Shown in pieces: positions 1 through 5,086 of a stretch of DNA of 5,086 nucleotides. Source of the DNA: an uncultured cyanobacterium (GTDB lineage: Bacteria; Cyanobacteriota; Cyanobacteriia; PCC-6307; Cyanobiaceae); contig CAIOXF010000168.1 in NCBI GenBank assembly GCA_903862155.1, positions 1 through 5,086 of the forward strand. The letters run 5' to 3'. The stretch's first letter is position 1. Each line of letters begins with the position of its first letter. The notes beneath the pieces were generated by a model. It did no database searches. It saw only the letters and a list, made by a program, of their open reading frames with translations, and had not been told where the DNA came from. The position numbers and the translations under genes were made by a program.

Positions 1-2721
1 GTGCCCGACGGGGAACGGCTGGCCTGGATCGCCCAGCTCTGCGCCAACTGGATCCGGCTGCGCCGCACCCCAGCCCAGCAGCGCCATGTGGGGCTGGTGC
101 TGGCCAACTACCCCAACCGCAACAGCCGGGTGGCCAACGGTGTGGGGCTTGACACCCCCGCCTCCACGGCCCAGATGCTGGGCTGGCTACAGCAGGCGGG
201 CTATGGCACCGGCAACGACCTGCCGGTGGATGGGCAGGAGCTGATTGAGCGGCTGCTGGCAGGGCGCAGCAACGATCCCGAGAGCGGCCACCGCCCCCCG
301 CTGGATCACCTAACCCTCACCACATACCAACGCTGGTACTCGGCGCTGCCCCCAGAAGGGCGGCAACGGCTGGAGGCTGTGTGGGGGCCGCCGGAGATGG
401 ATCAGGGCCTGGAAGCCTCGCCCCATGGGACTCCCGCCTTTCCCGTTCGGGGCCTGCGCTTCGGCCACGTGGCGGTGCTGCTGCAGCCGGAGCGGGGCTA
501 CGACCGCGACCCGGCCCTGAACTACCACTCACCGGATCTGCCACCCACCCACGCCTACCTGGCCCAGTACCTCTGGCTGCGGGAGCAGTTCAGCGCCCAC
601 GTGGTGGTGCATGTGGGCAAGCACGGAAACCTGGAATGGCTTCCGGGCAAGGGCCTCGGACTCTCCAGCAGCTGTTTCCCGGAGTGGGCCCTGGGGCCCT
701 TGCCCCATCTCTATCCCTTCATCGTGAACGACCCGGGGGAGGGCAGCCAGGCCAAGCGCCGCAGCCAGGCCGTGATCCTCGACCACCTCACCCCACCCCT
801 GGGCCGGGCTGGGCTCCACGGGGAACTGCAGGCGCTGGAGGGCCTGCTGGATGAGTACTGGGAGGCCGTGCAGCTGGGCAGCGAGCGAGCTAACGGCTTG
901 CGGGAGCAGCTGGCCCAGCGGCTCCAGGAGCTGGAGCTGCCCCACGCTGACAATGCCGCCGACCTTGACGCGCGGCTGGATGCGGCCGACGGCTACCTCT
1001 GCGAGCTCAAGGAGGCCCAGATCCGGCTGGGGCTGCACACCTACGGCCAGCTGCCGGAACCGCAGGACTTGCTGGAGCTCCTGCTCTGCCTGGCCCGTCC
1101 ACCCCAGGAGGGGCATGCTGGCTTCACCCAGACCATCGCCCAAGACCTTCAGCTGGACCTGGATCCCTGGAGCGATCCCGATGACCAGCCCCTTTCGGAT
1201 CCTGATCAGCAGCGGCTGGCGGCCGTAGCCCCAGACCAACCTCTGCGCCACGCCGGAGATGGCACGGCGGTGGTGGAAGGGCTGGCGCTGGATTGGCTGG
1301 CCCCCTTGATCCCTGGAGCAGCGAAGGCTGAGGCCCAGCCAAAGGCCCCGTCGATTGCACCGGCGCCTGGCGTGGCCACCGCGGCTGCTCTGGAGCGGGT
1401 GCAACAGCAGCTCTTGCCCCGGTTGCTGGCCTGCGCCACAGCCGAGCAAGCCGCCTTTCTCCGTGGGCTGGCGGGGGAAAGGATCGCTGCTGGGCCCTCC
1501 GGTGCTCCCACCCGCGGGAGACCCGATCTGCTGCCCACGGGGCGCAACTTCTACAGCGTGGATCTGCGCGGGCTCCCCACCGAAGCCGCCTGGGACCTGG
1601 GCCGACGCAGCGCCGAGCTGCTGCTGGACCTGCACCTGCAGGATGAGGGCGAGCATCTGCAGCGCCTGGCCCTGAGCGTGTGGGGCACGGCCACCATGCG
1701 TAACGGCGGTGAAGACATTGCCCAGGCCCTGGCCCTGATGGGAGTGCGCCCCGTGTGGGATGGCCCCACCCGCCGGCTGGTGGACCTGGAGGTGATTCCC
1801 CTCGGCCTGCTGGGCCGCCCACGGGTAGATGTGACCCTTCGCATTTCCGGGTTATTCCGCGATGCCTTTCCCCAGCTGGTGGGTTGGTTCAACCGGGCTT
1901 GTGCCCTGGTGGCGGCCCTGGAGGAGCCTCAGGAGGCGAACCCCCTGGCAGCATCAGCGCGCCAGGAGGGAAACTCCAGCCGGGTGTATGGCTCAGCCCC
2001 GGGGGCCTACGGCGCCGGGCTGCAGGGCCTGATCGACAGCGGCCAGTGGGAGAGCCGGGCCGATCTGGCCGAAGCCTTCCTCAACTGGAGCGCCTGGCGC
2101 TACGAGGGCGGCAGTGATGGCTCCGGCAGCGCCCCGATCGAAGCCAGCGCCGACCGTTCCGGGCTGGAGCAGCGCCTGCGCAACGTGCAGGTGGTGCTGC
2201 ACAACCAGGACAACCGCGAGCACGACCTGCTCGATTCCGATGACTACTACCAGTTCCAGGGGGGCCTGAGCGCCGCGGTGGAAACCCTGGGCGGCCAGGC
2301 ACCGGCGCTCTGGTTTGCCGACCATTCCCGCCACAGCCGGCCCCGGGTGCACCGGCTGGAGAAGGAGTTCGACAAGGTGCTGCGCTCACGGGTGCTCAAT
2401 CCGCGCTGGATCGAGGGCATGCAGCGCCACGGCTACAAGGGGGGCTTCGAGATGGCCGCCAGCCTCGATTACCTGTTTGCCTACGATGCCACCACCGGCC
2501 GCGTGCCCGACTGGAGCTACGGGCAGATCACCAACACCTGGCTGCGGGACGCCACGGTGCGCGCCTTTCTGGAGCAGGCCAACCCCTGGGCGTTGCGCGA
2601 CATGGCAGAGCGCCTGCTGGAAGCCCACCACCGCGGCCTATGGGCCACAGCAGAAGAGCACCAGCTGGCGGATCTGCGCCAACTGGTGCTTGAGAGTGAG
2701 GCGCTGATTGAACAGCGCTGA
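1..2721 (+). CDS. cobN: Cobaltochelatase subunit CobN, C-terminal part (5' end outside window)
   Basis: Large subunit of the ATP-dependent cobaltochelatase, which inserts cobalt into the corrin ring (hydrogenobyrinate a,c-diamide in the aerobic pathway) during cobalamin synthesis; it is related to Mg-chelatase ChlH. The visible 906 codons carry the family's hallmarks: LANYPNRNSRVANGVGLDTPAS near residues 34-55, RGLRFGHVAVLLQPERGY (150-167), the very conserved HVGKHGNLEWLPGKG (204-218), FIVNDPGEGSQAKRR (240-254), DHLTPPL (261-267), LSVWGTATMRNGGEDI (558-573), RVDVTLRISGLFRD (608-621) and the C-terminal HNQDNREHDLLDSDDYYQFQGG (734-755) and GYKGGFEMAASLDYLFAYDATTG (811-833). Family members are usually about 1200-1400 residues, so roughly the first quarter to third is missing. 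The GTG at base 1 is most likely an internal valine codon, not the start. A Pro/Ala-rich linker lies near residues 437-462. Cyanobacteria are thought to pair CobN with ChlI/ChlD-type ATPase subunits; neither is in view. Identity is secure. Confidence 0.96.
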   Translation: MPDGERLAWIAQLCANWIRLRRTPAQQRHVGLVLANYPNRNSRVANGVGLDTPASTAQMLGWLQQAGYGTGNDLPVDGQELIERLLAGRSNDPESGHRPPLDHLTLTTYQRWYSALPPEGRQRLEAVWGPPEMDQGLEASPHGTPAFPVRGLRFGHVAVLLQPERGYDRDPALNYHSPDLPPTHAYLAQYLWLREQFSAHVVVHVGKHGNLEWLPGKGLGLSSSCFPEWALGPLPHLYPFIVNDPGEGSQAKRRSQAVILDHLTPPLGRAGLHGELQALEGLLDEYWEAVQLGSERANGLREQLAQRLQELELPHADNAADLDARLDAADGYLCELKEAQIRLGLHTYGQLPEPQDLLELLLCLARPPQEGHAGFTQTIAQDLQLDLDPWSDPDDQPLSDPDQQRLAAVAPDQPLRHAGDGTAVVEGLALDWLAPLIPGAAKAEAQPKAPSIAPAPGVATAAALERVQQQLLPRLLACATAEQAAFLRGLAGERIAAGPSGAPTRGRPDLLPTGRNFYSVDLRGLPTEAAWDLGRRSAELLLDLHLQDEGEHLQRLALSVWGTATMRNGGEDIAQALALMGVRPVWDGPTRRLVDLEVIPLGLLGRPRVDVTLRISGLFRDAFPQLVGWFNRACALVAALEEPQEANPLAASARQEGNSSRVYGSAPGAYGAGLQGLIDSGQWESRADLAEAFLNWSAWRYEGGSDGSGSAPIEASADRSGLEQRLRNVQVVLHNQDNREHDLLDSDDYYQFQGGLSAAVETLGGQAPALWFADHSRHSRPRVHRLEKEFDKVLRSRVLNPRWIEGMQRHGYKGGFEMAASLDYLFAYDATTGRVPDWSYGQITNTWLRDATVRAFLEQANPWALRDMAERLLEAHHRGLWATAEEHQLADLRQLVLESEALIEQR

Positions 2722-2724
2722 GAA

Positions 2725-2764
2725 CGGGTGGTGAACCTCAGGCGTTGAGGTCTTTCACCATCTG
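2725..2764. terminator. Candidate bidirectional terminator hairpin between convergent genes
   Basis: An inverted repeat spans the 16-bp gap between the cobN stop and the stop of the convergent small gene. The outer arms TGGTGAA (2729-2735) and TTCACCA (2754-2760) pair perfectly and can be extended outward to 2725/2764 with two GT wobbles. The inner arms CCTCA (2736-2740) and TGAGG (2746-2750) close a 5-nt loop, with TCT (2751-2753) bulged out. No T-run follows on either strand, so it is not a classical intrinsic terminator, and its right half lies in the last codons of the small gene. The position between convergent stops makes a transcription-end or mRNA-stabilising role plausible; this is inference. 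Confidence 0.42.
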
Positions 2765-3271
2765 CTTGAAGGGATCGATCGAACCAGGCTTGGCAGTATT
2801 CAGCTGGCTGATCTGGGGCTGGGCAGAGGCTTCCGCTTCCTTTTTGCGGGCAGCAGGAGCAGCGGCGGCGCCAGGGGCGTTGACGGCAACGGCGGACCCC
2901 TTCTTGCGCTGCTCGAGTTCAGCGGCCGACATCGGCTTAGCGAAGGTTTTCTTCACCGGCTTGGGCACGCCACCGGTGAGGTTCACCTCCAACTCCTTCG
3001 GCTCCACACCACCCAGACCAGGGGTGACCTTCTTGAGCTCGGCCTCCATCGAAGCCACCTCTTCCACCAGCTCCTTGTTGCCGGGGCTGCTGGCGGTACC
3101 GGGGAAGGTGTGGCGAATGGTGTTGGAACGACGCATGAAGTTCACGTCGCCCAGGGTGCTGGAGGCGTCCGCATCCAGAAAGAACGTTTCAGCTACCTTC
3201 TTGGGTTCGGGCTTGTTTTTGGGGCTGGCTGCGCCGGCACCGGAGTTGAACAGGCGATCAAACAGACCCAT
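2738..3271 (-). CDS. Conserved hypothetical protein, probably cyanobacterial (177 aa), low-complexity and basic
   Basis: I do not recognise a named family with a known function. The start chosen is the ATG at 3271, giving MGLFDRLFNSG; the reading frame can be extended only nine codons to a TTG at 3298, which looks less likely. No clear Shine-Dalgarno motif precedes either. Layout: a short amphipathic N-terminus GLFDRLF (2-8); a Lys/Pro linker (18-26); a compact block FFLDADASSTLGDVNFMRRS (30-49) followed by NTIRHTFPG (50-58) that looks like the conserved core; an acidic/lysine helix KELVEEVASMEAELKKV (66-82); a long Ala/Pro/Lys-rich stretch (about 100-160); and a C-terminal tail SIDPFKQMVKDLNA (164-177). 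No signal peptide, membrane segment, cysteine or catalytic motif is visible, so it is probably soluble and partly disordered. It begins 30 bp after the PHP gene on the same strand and may be co-transcribed with it. The core reminds me of unannotated cyanobacterial proteins, but I cannot confirm that without a search. Confidence 0.85.
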   Translation of the reverse strand: MGLFDRLFNSGAGAASPKNKPEPKKVAETFFLDADASSTLGDVNFMRRSNTIRHTFPGTASSPGNKELVEEVASMEAELKKVTPGLGGVEPKELEVNLTGGVPKPVKKTFAKPMSAAELEQRKKGSAVAVNAPGAAAAPAARKKEAEASAQPQISQLNTAKPGSIDPFKQMVKDLNA

Positions 3272-3301
3272 CGACTGCCAAGGGGAAAGCGTCTGCAAAC
3301 C

Positions 3302-3979
3302 CTAGCGGCCTCGTAGCGACAAACCATGGCTATCGGTGCCGCAGCTCAACAAGAGTCCACGGGCCTGCAGATCCCCGGCGATCGCCTCGCACACCAGGGC
3401 GGTGGGCTGCCAGCGCTCCTGCAGGTCGTAGTCGTACCAGGCCTCGGCCCCGTCGAAGCCCAGGGCTGCGGCGGCCTCGATCAGCCGCGCAAAGGGGAGC
3501 CGGTAGCGGGCGGGATGGGCCAGCACCGCCAAACCATCGGCCGCGTGGATCGCCTCCAGGACCGCCTCGGCCCGGAGCGCCGGCCCCACCACGGAACTGC
3601 CCTGGAGGTAGGGCTCCAGGCTGTCGTGCTGGGGCCCAAAGCCCAGGGCGAGCACATGCACCAGGCAGCCCTCCAACAGGCAACTGATCTCCACACCGCG
3701 CCAGAGGGTGGGGGTGGGCACACCCTGATCGGCCAGCTGCTCGAAGTGTTCCGCGATCGGCCGGTGGGCCCGCAGGCTGTGGTGGTCGGTGACGGCCAGG
3801 TGCTCTAAGCCCAGCTCAAGCGCCTGGCGGGCCAGCTCCAAAGGCGCTAACGACCCATCAGAGCAGTGGGTGTGGCAGTGGAAGTTGAAGCGGCTGGGGC
3901 AGCTGCCGGGCTCCACCTGGCGCAGCACCGCCGCGAAGGGGTGGCTGGCGTGGCGCAACGCTCGACGCTCGGGGCTCAT
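3302..3979 (-). CDS. PHP-domain metal-dependent phosphoesterase (TrpH/YciV-like)
   Basis: A 225-residue PHP-superfamily hydrolase expected to use two or three divalent metals to cut phosphoester bonds in the cytoplasm. All ligand motifs are present in order: FHCHTHCSDG (H34, H36, D41), VTDHHSL (D65, H66), GVEISC (E97), LVHVLALGF (H108), LAHPARYRLP (H155) and GTDSHG (D216, H218). Known relatives include E. coli RNase AM (YciV/TrpH), a 5'-3' exonuclease that also acts on 3',5'-bisphosphonucleotides, and the Chromobacterium enzyme active on cyclic nucleotide derivatives. This protein is shorter than those (about 280-290 residues), ending just after the last metal motif, so substrate cannot be transferred by analogy. 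The start is the ATG at 3979, which overlaps the hemJ stop (ATGA) and suggests translational coupling; it is the only methionine in the protein. The first ~30 residues before the PHP fold are Arg/Pro-containing and not obviously conserved. Confidence 0.93.
   Translation of the reverse strand: MSPERRALRHASHPFAAVLRQVEPGSCPSRFNFHCHTHCSDGSLAPLELARQALELGLEHLAVTDHHSLRAHRPIAEHFEQLADQGVPTPTLWRGVEISCLLEGCLVHVLALGFGPQHDSLEPYLQGSSVVGPALRAEAVLEAIHAADGLAVLAHPARYRLPFARLIEAAAALGFDGAEAWYDYDLQERWQPTALVCEAIAGDLQARGLLLSCGTDSHGLSLRGR
3377..3386. repeat. HIP1-type palindrome (GGCGATCGCC)
   Basis: One perfect copy of the highly iterated palindrome core GCGATCGC (3378-3385), with the usual G/C flanks, lies in the PHP coding sequence. 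HIP1 is abundant in many cyanobacterial genomes. I saw only one copy in this window, so it supports a cyanobacterial origin weakly. Confidence 0.6.
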
Positions 3980-4566
3980 CCGGCGGCCGCCTCAGCCGCC
4001 AGCCGCTCGGCCCGCAGCCGGCGCCACCGCGCGTAGAACTGAATCGAGGCGGCCATGAACACCACCAGGGCCACGATGAACCAGGTGGCGGCCCCGGTGG
4101 GGAACTGGTTCTTGAACACCACCAACATCACCACGATCACCAGCAGCAGGGTGGGCAGCTCGTTGAGGGCCCGCAGCCGCTTGGGGCTCCAGGTGCAACT
4201 GCCCTTCTGGAGCTGGCCCATCACCCGGTAGCAGAACCAGTGGTAAGCCAGCAGCGCCGCCACAAAGGCCAGCTTGGCGTGCATCCAGCCCTGCTTCAGC
4301 CAGGCGGGGTTCACGCTCAACAGGCCGGCGGCGCACACCACCGCCACCACCATCCCGGGGGTAGTGATGATGTTGGCCAGGCGCCGCTCCATCAGGGCGT
4401 ACTGATCCTGAAAGGCCGTTTTCAGTGCGGGCTCCAGCTCCTCCGCTTCGCGGTGATAGATGAACAGCCGCACCAGATAGAAGAGGCCCGCAAACCACAC
4501 CACCACGCCCACGATGTGGAGGGTCTTGAACCAGAGGTAGGCCTCGGGGGGCCAGCTGAAGGCCAT
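3976..4566 (-). CDS. hemJ: Protoporphyrinogen IX oxidase HemJ (membrane protein)
   Basis: Converts protoporphyrinogen IX to protoporphyrin IX, the last step shared by heme and chlorophyll synthesis; cyanobacteria commonly use HemJ in place of HemG or HemY. The sequence matches the family closely: PPEAYLWFKTLHIVGVVVWFAGLFYLVRLFIYH near the N-terminus, FQDQYALMERRLANIITTPGM, GWMHAKLAFVAALLAYHWFCY and LRALNELPTLLLVIVVMLVVFKNQFP. Five hydrophobic segments lie near residues 15-34, 66-84, 96-114, 137-152 and 159-177. Synechocystis HemJ is reported to bind heme b through a conserved histidine; the His in LHIVG and the His in GWMHAK are candidates. I chose the ATG at 4566 (196 aa) because homology begins there; an upstream ATG at 4602 adds 12 residues (LASLTSPLPAL region) with no family resemblance. 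Neither has a clear ribosome binding site. The stop overlaps the PHP start by 4 bp. Confidence 0.94.
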   Translation of the reverse strand: MAFSWPPEAYLWFKTLHIVGVVVWFAGLFYLVRLFIYHREAEELEPALKTAFQDQYALMERRLANIITTPGMVVAVVCAAGLLSVNPAWLKQGWMHAKLAFVAALLAYHWFCYRVMGQLQKGSCTWSPKRLRALNELPTLLLVIVVMLVVFKNQFPTGAATWFIVALVVFMAASIQFYARWRRLRAERLAAEAAAG

Positions 4567-4624
4567 CAGGGCGGGCAGGGGGCTGGTGAGCGAGGCGAGC
4601 ATGCGCGCCGGGGGTGGGCGCGGC

Positions 4625-5086
4625 TCAAGCTAAGGCCGCTGGGCCACCGGCAGAGTTCAGGCTGAGGTGAGCGGCCGCCGCCGCACGGATCGCCTCGCGT
4701 TCGTCGGCAGGGATCTTCTCGAGCTGCTTCATCACCAGCCCCATGCGCGGGTTGCCTTTGAGGGTGGCTTCGTGGCGCGCCAGGAAATCCCAGTAGAGGG
4801 CGTTGAACGGGCAGGCCTGAGGGCCGCTGCGCTGCTTCACGTCGTAGCGGCAGCCCTTGCAATAGGTGCTCATCCGCTTGATGTAGTTGCCGCTGGCGGC
4901 ATAGGGCTTGCTGGCCAGCAGGCCCCCATCGGCGAACACCCCCATGCCGAGCACGTTGGTCTGCATCACCCAGTCGTAGCCGTCGATAAACATCCGATGG
5001 AACCAGGCGGTGAAGGCCTGGGGGTCGAGGCCGGCGATCAGGCCGTAGTTGGCCAGCACCATCAGCCGCTGGATGTGGTGGGCGTA
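4625..5086 (-). CDS. Iron-sulfur cryptochrome/photolyase-related protein, C-terminal part (5' end outside window)
   Basis: C-terminal 153 residues of a deoxyribodipyrimidine photolyase-related protein of the Fe-S bacterial class (FeS-BCP; the type member is Agrobacterium PhrB, a (6-4) photolyase). These enzymes bind FAD and use blue/UV-A light to repair UV photoproducts. The frame runs open to the right edge, where YAHHIQRLMVLANYG matches the FAD-binding helix region; the Met at 5062 is therefore internal. Further on are DWVMQTNVLGMGVFADGG (38-55), LASKPYAASGNYIKRMS (57-73), then YCKGC (C76, C79 of the fragment) and ACPFNALYWDFL with C92. These give three of the four cysteines that hold the 4Fe-4S cluster; the fourth should lie upstream, outside the window. 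The protein ends in an Ala-rich tail. Full-length members are about 500 residues. Whether it repairs (6-4) products or serves as a photoreceptor cannot be told from this end alone. Confidence 0.94.
   Translation of the reverse strand, partial: YAHHIQRLMVLANYGLIAGLDPQAFTAWFHRMFIDGYDWVMQTNVLGMGVFADGGLLASKPYAASGNYIKRMSTYCKGCRYDVKQRSGPQACPFNALYWDFLARHEATLKGNPRMGLVMKQLEKIPADEREAIRAAAAAHLSLNSAGGPAALA

Noticed and set aside
1..3. GTG at the first base as the start codon of cobN
   Set aside because: The frame is open at the edge and known CobN proteins have several hundred more residues upstream of this point, so the GTG is taken as an internal valine.
529..1656. Long 375-codon open frame antisense to cobN
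   Set aside because: It lies wholly inside confident cobN coding sequence, shows no recognisable domain and is rich in Gln/Leu/Gly as expected from reading GC-rich coding DNA backwards.
3272..3298. TTG at 3298 as start of the small unknown protein
   Set aside because: The ATG at 3271 gives MGLFDRLF, a natural N-terminus; the nine extra codons (QTLSPWQS region) add nothing recognisable and TTG is a rare start.
2745..3305. 186-codon open frame on the + strand mirroring the small unknown gene
   Set aside because: The two frames are almost exact mirrors. The - strand version gives a Lys/Glu/Pro composition, a distinct core motif and fits the run of - strand genes; the + version is Ser/Ala/Leu-rich with no motif.
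4567..4602. ATG at 4602 as the hemJ start
   Set aside because: It adds 12 residues without resemblance to HemJ and has no clear ribosome binding site. It remains possible, so it is noted as an alternative.
4240..4665. His/Gln-rich 141-codon open frame on the + strand over hemJ
   Set aside because: It is the reverse reading of hemJ and the photolyase tail; the His/Gln/Gly richness is a by-product of the opposite strand.
5060..5062. ATG at 5062 as start of a short 145-residue protein
   Set aside because: The upstream codons to the window edge read YAHHIQRL, which belongs to the conserved photolyase sequence, so this Met is internal.

Overview
This 5.1 kb window is GC-rich and completely packed with genes. 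It looks like chromosomal DNA of a cyanobacterium of the Cyanobium/Synechococcus type. I infer this from the CobN of cobalamin synthesis, a HemJ resembling the cyanobacterial form, an Fe-S-type photolyase, the PHP protein and a small protein of the kind seen in cyanobacteria. A single HIP1-type palindrome (GGCGATCGCC) agrees weakly. There are no RNA genes, mobile elements, CRISPR repeats or clear signs of recent transfer, and no stretch over 300 bases lacks a gene.

Layout. The + strand holds one gene: the C-terminal ~906 codons of cobN, whose 5' end lies left of the window. The other four genes lie on the - strand and converge on it. Read in their own direction (right to left) they are: the C-terminal 153 residues of an iron-sulfur cryptochrome/photolyase-related protein (5' end beyond the right edge); hemJ, a membrane protoporphyrinogen oxidase; a PHP-domain metal-dependent phosphoesterase whose ATG overlaps the hemJ stop (ATGA); and a 177-residue basic, low-complexity protein of unknown function. 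Spacings are 58 bp or less (22 bp with the longer hemJ start), a 4-bp overlap, and 30 bp, so the four could form one transcription unit. The convergent junction with cobN is only 16 bp and carries an imperfect long hairpin that could end transcription from either side.

Function. CobN (cobalt insertion into the corrin ring) and HemJ (protoporphyrinogen to protoporphyrin IX) both belong to tetrapyrrole metabolism. The photolyase uses light to repair UV lesions. The PHP protein has a complete set of metal ligands but no assigned substrate. The small protein is the least understood gene here. I found no convincing new multi-gene system; this reads as a cyanobacterial housekeeping region with one unknown protein worth attention.
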